Source: Linepithema humile
Lineage: Eukaryota > Arthropoda > Insecta > Hymenoptera > Formicidae
Direction: 5' to 3'
Length of the DNA: 64,000 nt
NCBI RefSeq assembly: GCF_040581485.1
Contig: NC_090130.1
Coordinates: 14,945,656-15,009,655, forward strand
Shown: positions 24,709 through 36,402 of the stretch, piece after piece
Layout of the letters: each line of letters starts with the position of its first letter
Numbering within the stretch: position 1 is the stretch's first letter
Notes under the pieces: model-generated
Seen by the model: only the letters and a program-made list of their open reading frames with translations
What the model was told of the DNA's origin: nothing
Database searches by the model: none
Made by a program: the position numbers and the translations under genes

Positions 24709-25801
24709 CTCAAAAGATTAAATATTAAAAATGATAGAAAAGGATTACTAATGCACTATTTATTGATCATTGCGTACAACAGAAAAAGATTTCTTAAACT
24801 TAAATCTGTGTAAATTGCTAAAAATATATTTTACTGTATTTTTATCACAAACAATACACTTTATATACAACTTAAACGCAAAAGTGTAAGGAAAAAATAT
24901 TAAGAAGAAAGAATTTTAAAAAAGAAAAAGCAACATATTACTGTATAAATAGGAAAGGTAGAATAGTTAACTATCAGTTATTGCAAAATCACGTGATAAC
25001 GATTAATGATACGCTAATTAATTCAGGATATGACATAATTTGCATTGACGTATTTTGCATTGTTCCTTAATTGACACATTGAAAGAGAAAAAGCTTCTCT
25101 TTAGCCAGGTCGCAGAAAAGAGGTTCATTAAATTACATTCAACTGTATATAATGTCTTGGATAGATTTGGACGTGGAGATGCTCGGAATATTATTATCAA
25201 TTCAATTTGTGATATAAAAAGTCTTGATAAATATGCATTTTAGGTCACACCTCACCGATTTTGTCGCTTAGATATGTTGTAGGGGGAGGAGGGGGTTGTT
25301 CTCAGTAGTTTCCCGCAAAAATCAAATGGAAGATGGCATTGGTTTAGAAAATATAACAAATTAAAGTTTCACTATTTTAACGTTTCTTTTAATGTTTCTT
25401 TAGGTATTATAAACTGATATTACGAACAGTGAAGTGAAATAATCTGTTTGTTATTTGATTAAAAGAATCTGTTTACATTTCGGCCCTGCGATATGGTCAA
25501 TTTCAATAATTAATTAATAATTAACAGCACTACAACTTCAATTGACATTCATTAATCTCTAACGCACGAGTCAAAAGTTGGCCATATTGTAAGGCCGAAA
25601 GTGAAGATAGACGCCCACGATATTTCAAGCCGATAAAACTCGTATAATATGTAAAATATTTACTAGTAAAATGTGTATGAGCTCTCAAAATTAATGATTC
25701 GGGGAATTAAGAGATCCAGAGCCAATATAGGTCTTGTGATAAACAAGAAAGAAACTTCTTTTTTTCTTAGAAATGATGTAAGAACATCCTTTATTAGTTA
25801 A

Positions 25802-25832
25802 ACGTTTCGATCGCCCTTGCGATCATCTTCAG
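25802..25832 (-). ncRNA. hammerhead-like ribozyme core, best copy
   Basis: On the minus strand: CTGAAGA, T, then a perfect five-pair hairpin GATCG/CGATC with a six-base loop, then GAAACGT. It is the most regular core of the seven in the window and lies in the left arm of the 25.7-26.1 kb palindrome. Confidence 0.5.
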
Positions 25833-25945
25833 TAACAAATTACAATCTGTACGAAATAATAGTTAATTACATCTAAAATCGTGTGACTATCTTAGACAAC
25901 TTTAGAAGTAATTAACTATTATTTCGTACAGATTGAAATTTGTTA

Positions 25946-25976
25946 CTAAAGATGATTGCAAGGGCGATCGAAACGT
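25946..25976 (+). ncRNA. hammerhead-like core, mirror copy
   Basis: Inverted partner of 25802-25832 in the right arm. CTAAAGA replaces CTGAAGA and GATTG replaces GATCG, leaving a wobble-bearing hairpin before GAAACGT. The change in the invariant G of the first block should weaken or abolish cleavage. Confidence 0.35.
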
Positions 25977-27126
25977 TTAACTAATAAAGGATGTCCTTAC
26001 ATCACTCCTAAGAAAAAAAGAAGTTTCTTTCTTGTTTGTCACAAGACCTATATTGGCTCTGGATCTCCTAATTCCCCGAATTATTAAAATATTTACATTA
26101 AATCATACATTGTTGTGTTCTTTTCAAACAGCGCTACAACTTTTCTTACATCAAAATATCCATGTTATTATAAAAAAATTATGCATACCTCTCCGTTCGT
26201 TAACACGAATAGCTTTTGTAAACAACTTTTATGCTTACAATAGAGTTCAGTTTGAACCATTTAATTTGATATATATTTGTTATGGTTTATCTCTTTTAAT
26301 TTAAAAGATAAAAGGGGGTGGCTATTTTTGGTGGGACACCCTGTATATTCGTAGCACAAATCAAAATATCAAAGATTTATTGTACTCGTAAAAACTTATT
26401 TTTGGTGTGAAAACAGTAATAAGTTCTTCAAACGTCTGCTCGCTCGCTTTTGCGCGAAATACTAACAAACAATGTCCAAACGAATTGTGTCTCTCTATAT
26501 GACGTATACGTGTATATATAATAGTTTACGAAATAATCGCACTGTTACACCTGACTCCTGCTACAATTGACCCCTGTTACAATTAACAAATTCGGTCTTC
26601 TCTATAAATATGAAATAAGCAACATATGCTTTATCTAACAATCAATAACGAAGATAAGGAATCTTACGAAGCAATACATGAATGACTATTGTAAGCTGTG
26701 CTGTAAAATAATAAAATAGTACAATGTTGTTTTAAAGATTTTATGCGTGTGCAACGGAATTGTATTTCTACGATGTCAATATTATCTCGAATCAGTATCG
26801 AATACTGATAATACTAATCGTCACCGGCTCAGATTTATCTTTACCACGAAACTGAATTGTGGTGGTAATTGTATTTGTTAAACTCGTCGAGTTAAAAGAT
26901 TTTTCTTGTGATATGCGCCACACACGCACAATTGCATATTTAACAAACACATTCTACGTGTCAATTTTACCGCGTTGTTTCCGAAAAAATATGATGTACG
27001 ATTATCATACAATATTCAATATTGTATGCTTAGGTTGATGTATTTCTCTCGTACCACTTGAAAATACTCATATTTCAGTGTGAACTATATCCAAGAAAAT
27101 GTGTTTCATCGCATTACGGATTAATT

Positions 27127-27132
27127 CACACA

Positions 27133-27163
<31 letters not shown>

Positions 27164-27181
27164 GCGCGCACACACACACAC
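27127..27181. repeat. compound (CA)n(CG)n(CA)n microsatellite
   Basis: About eleven CA, ten CG and six CA units in unbroken alternation of purine and pyrimidine. Such sequence readily adopts Z-DNA. A near twin occurs at 50179-50238. Confidence 0.9.
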
Positions 27182-27455
27182 CCTTCATTGTCGATTTATG
27201 CTAAAAATCCCAGAAGATCAATAAGAATATCATCCATTAACATTCTACACAGAGTGTTCTTAAACCAACGGATGTGATAAATTCTTTGTTTAATTTAAAG
27301 CTAATTTCTCCATCAAATAATTTTAAAACATAATAATATTTAAATTAGGTTAATGTAATTAAAGATTGTTATTCAAAAAAAATAAGTTTCTCTAATCTAA
27401 GAAGTACCGCCAAATTTTAAAAAATTTAATAATTTATATTTAATATTTTAGTCTT

Positions 27456-27480
27456 ATAATATATATATATATATATATAC
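27456..27480. repeat. (TA)n microsatellite
   Basis: About twelve uninterrupted TA units. Confidence 0.85.
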
Positions 27481-28160
27481 CATAAATTTTTTTATTTAAA
27501 TATAAATTTATAAATTACTTTAAGTATAAATTAATGTAATTAAATTTTATAAATTTATTAATTATTTAAATTTTTGTTTATTATTATAATTGTAAATTTA
27601 ATACAAAAATATCAAATTTATTATTTATTGCAGTTTTTTAATTCTTTGTATCACATAACTGTGTTACCAAGGACTAAATTAAAATTCTCTTATTAAAAGA
27701 AATTCTACCTAGAATTAAAGTATGTATGTAGTTGTGTCATCTATTTAATTTTTTAAAATATAATTCTTTTTTAGTCACTTATTACAACTTTTTAAAAGGA
27801 GGAGGGTCCAGATCGGCCAATTTCGGCTCCCTTTAAAATTTGTCCAAAATTATTCTAATCTATATCTTTGGATCCATTTCATTAATTTTTAATCATTCCA
27901 GCTTAAACGGGGACATTTAGGCCGTAAGGTTACCGTATTTACTTCGAAATTCAGTACTTTGAATACCTGTAGTTTTATCGAAAAATATTTTAAAATCGTA
28001 CTGGCAGATCATTCTCGAGTATGTATACATCTTACCATATGCAGTGTTGTAACAAAATATCACCAGCCCCCCTCCCCCCACTCTCTACCCCCCTACCCGC
28101 CCTAAATATTGCCAGTCTCTTACGATTTAAGCGAAAATCTTGCCTGTATACTAAAAATGA

Positions 28161-28481
28161 ATTCAGACACCACCGCCCGTATTAGCTGACGTGTTGCGCG
28201 TCAAGTTGCAAACTCGACATACCTCATCCAAGCAATATCAACTTTGGATTCGGTATAAGAAAGATGGTTTCGATCCTATCAAAGGTTGGTATTGTCAATG
28301 CAAAACGGGAGCACGGACAGTAAGATGCTGTGCACACATTGCATCTGTACTATGGTACCTAGGATACTACAGACATCAGAAAAATACTCCTCAATACTAC
28401 AGTGATGCTTTTCCACAATATGAAATGAATGCAGTTTCTTGATCTGAAACAGATACATCGGAAGATGACGATGAATTATAA
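28161..28481 (+). pseudogene. SWIM zinc-finger C-terminus of a transposon protein
   Basis: Open from 28161 with no in-frame ATG; it begins inside the left TIR, so it is 5'-truncated. The frame contains WYCQCKTGARTVRCCAHIAS: a CxC pair at 28293-28301 and CxH at 28329-28337, the SWIM metal-binding signature. LWYLGYYRHQ follows. This run is characteristic of C-termini of insect and cnidarian transposon-encoded proteins. A TGA at 28440 cuts the frame. Beyond it the same frame continues as an acidic tail (SETDTSEDDDEL) to a natural-looking TAA at 28479-28481, so the TGA is probably a nonsense mutation. Confidence 0.7.
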
Positions 28482-28521
28482 ACTTAAAGAATAATAACTT
28501 GAAGTTTAGGCTCGCAAATTT

Positions 28522-28884
28522 CAAAACAATGGAATAGCAGGAGAATCTCAAGCCAAAGAAGATTGTAATTCTTGATATCTTTTATTGAAACCAATGTTTT
28601 AATTAATCTCAACTGTCCAGTTGAGAACATGAGGTGACTTTCGATCAACACCTCAATAAGAAATTCTCGCAATCACATACGTGATCACTTCATAAGAGTT
28701 TTTATTAATAATGACGAATTGAACTTACGGTCTTCTAAGAAACAGTTTTGTAAAGGTAGCACTGAAGATGGCTGAATGATCAGCTGAAACGTATGCTGCT
28801 TAATTAAAACATTGGTTTCAATAAAAGATATCAAGAATTACAATTTTCTTTGGCTTGAGATCCTCCTGCTATTCCATCGTTTTA
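28522..28884. mobile_element. foldback insertion with hammerhead-like motif
   Basis: The arms are ~80 bp: left AAACAATGGAATAGCAGGAG, right its complement ending CTCCTGCTATTCCATCGTTT. They share TTCTTGATATCTTTTATTGA. It is nested between the SWIM remnant and the right TIR of the host element. The hammerhead-like core at 28762-28792 lies just inside the right arm, as in the 25.7-26.1 kb palindrome. Confidence 0.65.
28762..28792 (+). ncRNA. hammerhead-like ribozyme core
   Basis: CTGAAGA, T, a GGCTG/CAGCT hairpin (one G-U pair) with a six-base loop, then GAAACGT. It has the same spacing as 25802-25832, including the single unpaired base after CTGAAGA. Confidence 0.45.
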
Positions 28885-29429
28885 AAGAATAATATTAAAG
28901 ATATTATGTGATATGAAAAATCATCAAAATAAAATTTAAAAAATAAAAATTAAAAAATTAAAACAATTTTTTTAATGATGTGTAAAATCCGACCCGTAAC
29001 CTCCTCGTGGTGCACATTGGGTAACGCTAATACGGGCGGTATGTCTGAATTCATTTTTAGTATACAGGTAAGATTTTCACTTAAATCGTAAGAGACTGGC
29101 AATATTTAGGGCGAGTAGGGGGGTAGAGAGTGGAGGGAGGGGGGGGGGGAGGCTGGTGATATTTTGTTACAACACTGCATATGGTAAGATGTATACATAC
29201 TCCAGAATGATCTGCCAGTACGATTTTAAAATATTTTTCGATAAAACTACAGGTATTCAAAGTACTGAGTTTTGAAGTAAATACAGTAACCTTACGGCCT
29301 AAATGTCCCCATTTAAGCTGAAATGATTAAAATTTAACGAAATGGATCCAAAGGTATAGATTAGGATGATTTTGGACAAATTTTAAAGGGGGCCGAAATT
29401 GGCCGATCTGGACCCTCCTCCTTTTCGAA

Positions 29430-31420
29430 GCAATATTACAATTAAAAAGAAACTGCGTATATTTCTATCGCTTGATGAATGCGCACGTTTCTTTTATTCT
29501 AAACAAAATTTAAATTTATAAATAGTGTATTTTTTTTTACCTGACAATGCAAATACATTTATGAAGTAATTGACAACTCGCACTTTTCACGATAGCAGGT
29601 CATCGCAATGTTCGCTCTGCCATTATGGCATTTAATTTTACGTCATTATGATTCTTACGACTCTTACGATTTCTTTATGGTACTTCAAAATCTTATACTT
29701 TATCCATAAACATTCCTTCAAAGATTGCTAAACGTCGGTGATTGGTTATAATTCTTTATGGAATGATGATTTCAAGAAACCTAGAAAAATTGGATACCTT
29801 GAAAGATATCGCATGCATGTACAAATTGAGTTAGCTGTTTCCGATTCCGGAAGTCGCGGTAAAAGCATTTTCACGATGCTTTAATGATACATGATATTTA
29901 TAAAGACGGAAAAACCTAATCTTTACTACGTTCTATCTTGCCACATTAATTTGTTCGTATCGCGTTCCACTCGGACGATTCGTTAAACATCAACAATCGA
30001 TACTAAATAGCAAGCTCTTTCATTCATCTTAGTTTTATATGGAAACAAGATTAGAAATTGTCGATTGTAAACAATTTTCTTGTAATAAAAAGCAGAGGAG
30101 AGAGAGGCCGCCGAGGTTATAAATGATAAATGATAAATTATTATTTTTGATTATAAGTTATATATATAAATTATTATTTCGATTTGGTCAATCGATCGAT
30201 CTTACGATCTTTGTGCTTACAATAACAACAATTCAACAATAACAAATAGCGGAAAAATTGAAGATAAAGCGATTGGTGGGATTGGGAAAGGCGAGAGATT
30301 TATTCGTACGTGAGACAAAGATTGTAATCGTACGTTTTTTACTCATTAACATAAATTTACATGGAATACGCGAACTTTGCCGTCGTCGTTAATAGTAGAG
30401 AGTAATGGAACATTATCATGAGCAGGATACTCTTAATAAAGAAAGTAGTATGAAATCATCTCGCGAATATTGGACGCAATGAATGGGATCACCAGCGCGT
30501 AAAAAAATGTGCATGACGCTGTCTACATTTCTTTTTGAATCTATATGTACAATACATTTCAATACGGTTACGTGAAATTAATGTATAATATCAAAATATA
30601 TTTCGAAATTTTATATTTTTTACTAAATTTTAATGAAAACAGCAAATAAACAGATAAACTTTTTAAAATTTGAAATTTTAATTTAATTGTGTCAAGTTGG
30701 AATTAAATAGCTTAATCTGCATGCAAAAACGCGAAATTTATATATTGATGAATTTTACTGTTTATACTCTAAAAAATGCAGACGCTTTATTTGTTTATTT
30801 AGTTTTACATCGATGAAAATACTGGCGAAACGGTTGATTACATTCTTCAAATATCCAAGAATTTCATAGTTAAATGGGGTTTCTATAAGTTAAATAGACG
30901 CGCTAAGTCTCGTTAGCGATCTTGGAGATTTTACCGTTACGTGTTTAGAGATACGCATATTTTAAGCGCTAATTTCTCGTGTTCACATTGTCATAACTTA
31001 GCGTTCTCATTTCACGAGTGTTACGTGAAATCTGACATGCACTATTAGCTGAACATATCGAAAGATGAAATCTACTTTCTTGGACTTTATCTCGATCAGA
31101 GTGCGCAACACAATGTGTTCTCGCAAGTATGCTCTCCACTAGATGCATATTCATAAGGGTGTGGATAAGGGTTTGAACGGAAATCGATGTAATTCAGCCT
31201 TCTCACAAAATGCATGCCGGCATTGAGAAATTAATAGTCACTATTATTTGGCCTAGTGAATCGAGTAAGTGTTTTGCGCGTCCTGCCTCTTATGCAAAGA
31301 GAATAGATACTTCCGCGTCGCACCATTTGACAAATGGGCCGCAATGATCGCTTTTGATGATATTGCAATTCAAGATCAGCGAGGATATGAATGATGTTTC
31401 ATTTTTACAGAGGAAGCATT
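29430..31420. other. stretch with no supported gene
   Basis: Mixed-composition DNA with short GC-richer patches (29560-29640, 30890-31350). Open frames are under 65 codons and have no motif or convincing splice signals. Confidence 0.45.
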
Positions 31421-31425
31421 TTTAT

Positions 31426-31552
31426 CATGTCTCACGCCAAGTTCACACACAGCGAAAAAGATCAGTCGTGTATCTTTACGCGAGTCGACGAGTTAAGTAG
31501 AACTAAGATTTTCGGATCTTATAACCTAAGCCGATTAAGCCAGATGGAAGTT
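31426..31552 (+). repeat. diverged copy of a ~125-bp unit shared with 43.5 kb
   Basis: Shares with 43429-43549 (opposite strand) the order TGTCTxxCGCCAAGTTCAC, CAGCGxAA, CGTGTATCTTTACGCGAG, then a weaker CCGAT...GATGG end. Both are GC-richer than their surroundings. The start of both translated frames (MS-AKFT-S) is also alike. It may be a SINE-like or transposon end. A 5S-rRNA-like end was considered but the match is weak. Confidence 0.45.
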
Positions 31553-32330
31553 GTTAAGTTAATCCTTAAGAAACTTATCTCTTGAAACAAAAGGCGACAT
31601 TTTCGTATAATGCGTTTAAAGTAGTTAAAACTAGACGCATTAACTATGCACGATAAATTTTCGATTTATGCGCTATTATATTAATGTGAGATAATTTTGA
31701 TTTTACGCTGCACAGCCCTTGAAAAACTTTCCTCTTGTAGGAAAGAGTAACGTTCTCATACAATTTGTTCAAAATTGCAAAACTATAATTGCAATAATCA
31801 TCTTGATATACATAAATATAATAATACAGCTTAATTATTGCATAAAGATTAGTTAACATTATGATACAAGTAATTAACATGTTATTCAGTCTAGCAACGC
31901 CAAATTTCTTTCGATTAAATATTAAATATATTTCATATTAAATAAAAAAATTAAATTTTATGTGTATAATTTTTAAGTTTTTTAATAATGAAATATACAT
32001 TAAAATAACACTGTTTTATATGTATAATTGTGTTCAAACGCATATATTTAACGTCTTTTTTACTTTTTTCCTCAAATAATTATTAAAAAATTTAAAAAAG
32101 TTTATTATTAAAACAATTAACAATTTTTTATTATTCAAAATAATTGTTATGGAAAAAAACAAATAACTTTCCATAAAAATGCGAAATGCAGAGTTTTTTA
32201 GGACACTAAATTTAAACATGCAGTCGAAATTTTCGAATTCCGAACTGTGAATGTAATTATTCGAATAAATTTTATGAAACTTTTTCATAGAGTTTTAAAA
32301 ATCTTTAATTTAAGAATCAAGATGTCAGCA

Positions 32331-32945
32331 CCTATATGAACCTGGAGCCCGACTTTACAAAAATTAAAAATTAATAACATAGTTCGTTTATACTTCGTTT
32401 GTACCTGTTTGTACCTGTTTGTACCGCACTTTATTTCGTTTGTACCACAAAGGGTAAACAAATACAAAGTGGTTAAAAAATGGCCAGAACCCAACTTTCA
32501 GATATTTTACTTTCATGATCGCCATTCGATAGAGAATCGTTTGTACTCGTTTGTACCACTTTTCATTTTGTTTGTACCTCATCCGATCCGAAAGTACAGC
32601 ATTTTGCAATTTTTAACATTGCGCTAATACGGTAACTCGGCCATTTTTAAAGATATCGAAATGCGACCAACGGGTTTCGATAGAGAATCGTTTGTACTCG
32701 TTTGTACCTCTTTTCATTTTATTTGTACCTTAAAAAGTTACAAAATACAGTGCTTTCAAAAATTTACGAATACGCGAACTCGATCATCTTTAAAGATAGA
32801 CCAAATCTGCAAGTAGGATGTAGTATCTCACTTTCCATCTCTTGTACCCGTTTGTGAAACACTTCTCATGTATACCTTAAGGAGGTCAGAAAGGTAACAG
32901 ATTATGAAGATCAGCGAAAGGATTGACTTCAAAATTTGCTAGTGG
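32331..32945 (+). repeat. left inverted terminal repeat of the NOF-type element
   Basis: Outer end ACCTATATGAACCTGGAGCC. It then holds short direct repeats around TCGTTTGTAC and AATGGCC; AGAGAATCGTTTGTACTCG occurs twice (near 32530 and 32682). The inner end, with GCGAAAGGATTGACTT, pairs with 38780-38800. Overlapping open frames on both strands are artefacts of these repeats. Confidence 0.75.
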
Positions 32946-33224
32946 GATTGGTGTCACTTTCGTTTGCACTTGTTTGTACTGCAAAGATTTTTATTTCTAT
33001 CTTTATTATCTTAGGGTAAAAAATATATGGGTTGAAATATCGATAATGGGGAGAACTCAGCTATTTTTTGACATTATCGAAATTTGTATGTGCAGTCTAT
33101 TTCCACATTGTAGCACTATCTCATCGGAGTAGTGCTACTCTTCGAAGTCTTATTAACATGAGGCTATTGCACAATTGTATTTTATTCCTGCGGTTAGCGT
33201 AATCCAGAGCTAACAGCGAGGACG

Positions 33225-33345
33225 TGGCAGGATTCTAATTCCGTTTTTATTTTTATTTTGTTTTTTTAATTTTTTTGACGTTTTAAAATTTTTTTGTTTT
33301 TTAGTTTTTTGTTTTTTTTTAAATATATTTATTTTATTTTTGTTA
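33225..33345. repeat. T-rich low-complexity tract
   Basis: About 85 percent T with sporadic G and A, inside the NOF-type element; no gene signal. Confidence 0.7.
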
Positions 33346-33399
33346 TCAATGTGTTATTTTCATTATTTAAAAGAATAGTTTCTATTAATAAGCATGCGA

Positions 33400-33470
33400 A
33401 TATATGTATATATATATATAGAAATTATGAGGTATTTTTATATGTATATATATTTCATAATTTATGAAGC
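33400..33470. repeat. (TA)n-rich inverted repeat
   Basis: ATATATATAGAAATTATGA is followed by its approximate complement (TATATATTTCATAATTTATGA), forming a small A/T hairpin. Confidence 0.5.
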
Positions 33471-36402
33471 AGGAGCCTTTGCCTTCGTATTTTGACGTTT
33501 CGGGTTTTTTTTTTTCATGTCTCCTCGTATCCCCTCGCCACTTATGTTTGTTTTACACATATCAACATCGCCAATTTCCTTTTTTCTAGCAATGCTCTTG
33601 CTGTCATTAAGATTGTTTTTTTTATCGGCACACAAATCGTTATGGACCTCCCATCACCCGATTATTCGACGGATATACATAATGTCCTACGTATTTTGGA
33701 TCGGAAATACCAATATATTCTATGGCAGAAACTCTATAGTTTAATTTACTAACTACTAATCTCGAGGGGATTTGCGAAATAATAAATACCCCTGACTAGT
33801 TTTCGTAACCCATATTTGCGGCAAACTTTAATGATTGCAAACATTTGATGTCAATGAAGAGATGATTTTTGCCAGAAACTTTTAAAACTACGTTGTTACA
33901 TCTACATCGAATGTAATTCTTATAGAACGCATCAGATATTTTCTCGTTGACAGAACTTTCAAGAGCCTGTATACTCTTTTCATAAAAAGGCTTCGTATTT
34001 TACATTAATAACCGGGCGATTATCGATTATGTCATGGTCACAGTCACGACATTGCTGAGATTTGATACGATGGTTCATCGGTCAATAACTTTGGGGAAAC
34101 CAAGTTACTAATATTGGAATGGCAATCAATTCGATTATTTTGCACGGAAAATATATTGCTCAGTAGCGTCGATTATTTCTTATATGTTTGGATCGTTGCT
34201 CCATAAGTTGAAAACGTTCTTATAAAATCGTAAAACTCATTTTTCGAAACTATAATGTAATCGTGGTAACTGGCCCAATCTCGGTAACCTCCCAACACGG
34301 ACTGCGCGACTGAACGAGCATGTGTTATCAAAAGTCACGTCTTTTCTTGCTACGCGGACTCGCCCCAACAATTGTCCGTTTTTCAACAACGGTAAATTTG
34401 CGTTTCTGTTAGATTTCTCGAGAACGCTTTGAATGTCCAGACACGGAATTAAATATTTTCCACGTTTTAATGATTTTACTTTTACTTTATCTTTCGGGAG
34501 ATTAGCGTTGGACTTGGAATTGCATACCTTCCTTGCTTTGATGGATTTTGAATGTGATTGCACGATTTGATTTTTGGCAAATTTTTTCCGCCCCAGTTTT
34601 CTTCTTCGTGTAAGAATGAGTAAGTTTCATCAAAGTTTTTTGTTATCATCTCAGCTTCCTCAATCGTTGTCGTCTGGTTAAATGTCGAAAACCCATCCGA
34701 TTTCTCAATTTCATGGGATTTCGAGACTGTATCAAGTTCCATGGCTTCTTCGAAATGTTAGACGTTGTTAAGTTTTCCGATTTTGTCGCATTTCGAGATT
34801 TCTTCTACTTCTAATGCGTTGTTCGTTTTCGAGATCACGTCGAGTTTCGAGAACTCAAGTTTTAATGTCGCATCCGATTCCGAGATTTCATCCGATTTCA
34901 TCCGTGGACATATTATCGAGCTTCGAAATTTTATTCGCCGCAATGGTCATTTGAGATTTACCGGTAGTGGACTACCGCAAGCAGCGTTCAAGAATTTCTC
35001 GGTGCCGGAAATTGATCGTATGTGTTTGATCAAGAACTCGAAGATTTTGATCACCATTTAAAACCAAGTGCTTCAGTTCACGAAAATATTCCTCGCTTCA
35101 TGATGAAGTTGCAGTGGTCCCATTTGGTGCCAATATGCATGTCCAGAGAGTAAAGTGCTTGCTTATTCTTAGGAGACTATTCGCCAAATTCAGAGACCAA
35201 TATAGATTTGGTCACTCACCTGTTTGCGCGCTCCAATTACAATCATCTTTGAGTTTTTGTAAAAAGGTACTCAATTTTCCGGTTATATCGAACTCAGAAG
35301 CTTCAAGGTCCAGATCTACTGCAGAATCATCTTCAGAATTATCGTAATTTTCAGGATTTATTTTCTTTTCTATGATAGCATCAATTTCTTCTATAAATTC
35401 TCTTCCGTTCACCGATTTAATATTCTGGATCAATTGTTTTTGGGCAGCGAAGCAGCTGTTATTTGAACTTACGTCCTCAGTCTCCGAAAAAGCTACTATC
35501 AAAGTATTGCGTAACAAATTTTCGAATCGTTCGAACGTTGTACATTTTGCGAGAAGCCCAATGCATCGAAGGAAAAATTCTTTTACCCGTGTATGCGTAT
35601 TGAGAAAGCATTTCCAGCGGGTGACAAGCTTGAGATGAGATGAGCGATTTTTATACAGCAACGGAGTTTCATAACAGTACTATTTCCTTTGACAACCGCA
35701 AAACATTATTGACATACGTGTTAAGGTCAGTTGTTTCGAACTCTAAGCTAGCAGCATTTAAAAACGCCAGAGCATAATTGGTAACAATTTCTGTAGGACA
35801 CGGTACGCCAGAACGTAACCATTCACGTGACCAGTAAGTTAAGAGATTCATATCGTGCTTTTCCAAAACCATCTGGACAACCGGCAAGATTTTCATATGA
35901 AATGGAATTACACCCTGGTGAAAATATATCGTTTAACTTGATCCATCTGGTTTCGTAATTTTTCGAACAATCGAATCTGTCGCATCTATACTTAGGCTAC
36001 CAATTTTCGACGTGTCTTTGCAATATTTCTTGTAGAAAAAAACTTGTTTCGGACTCCAGTACATCACGAAGAACTTATCGTTCCCAATTTCTCGAATGGT
36101 CCCCACGAATTCGGGGCGATATTTTAATGCACGCACCGATTCATGGAGGTCAATGCCTTTACGAAGCCCTAGCTCCCGGTCGCTTTCCGTTTGCTTCGCC
36201 TTTGCGTAATACATCTTCGCTGTACAAATGCGCGGGAACTTTATCGCCGAACTCAATGAGCTTATTAGCCTTCTGTCTACGCCAAGCATACGTCGACTGA
36301 GCAGTGACTTCTTTAGCGACTCATTTCCTGTTTCCACTCTGCAGTTGCCGCTTCTTTTTATGCTCAATATCCTTCGTGTCACTTGTTGATATTTGCAGTA
36401 TA

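Larger units (their letters stand above)
25691..26085. mobile_element. foldback element carrying a hammerhead-like motif in each arm
   Basis: Two ~170-bp arms, nearly exact complements, run from TTAATGATTCGGGGAATTAA to AATTCCCCGAATTATTAA around a centre near 25880. Each arm contains the motif CTGAAGA / CTAAAGA, GATCG-loop-CGATC, GAAACGT, pointing inward on the left (minus) and outward on the right (plus). Penelope-like elements can have inverted terminal repeats holding hammerheads, so this is a plausible Penelope-derived palindrome. Confidence 0.65.
27794..29425. mobile_element. long-TIR DNA element with SWIM-domain gene remnant
   Basis: Inverted repeats of ~395 bp (27794-28186 and 29026-29425) start AAAAGGAGGAGGGTCCAGAT and end with the complement. 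They share C-rich/G-rich runs, TATACATCTTACCATATGCA and TATACTAAAAATGAATTCAG. Between them are a plus-strand remnant of a SWIM zinc-finger protein and a smaller foldback at 28522-28884. Long TIRs plus a SWIM-bearing protein fit a large DNA transposon with most of its gene deleted. No target duplication is clear, so the class is open. Confidence 0.7.

Noticed and set aside
26326..26345. GGTGGGACACCCTGTATA, a common DNA-transposon terminus
   Set aside because: No partner end was found within the window, so no element could be defined.
34765..35638. Plus-strand frames across 34.8-35.6 kb
   Set aside because: Antisense shadows of the minus-strand NOF-like pseudogene.
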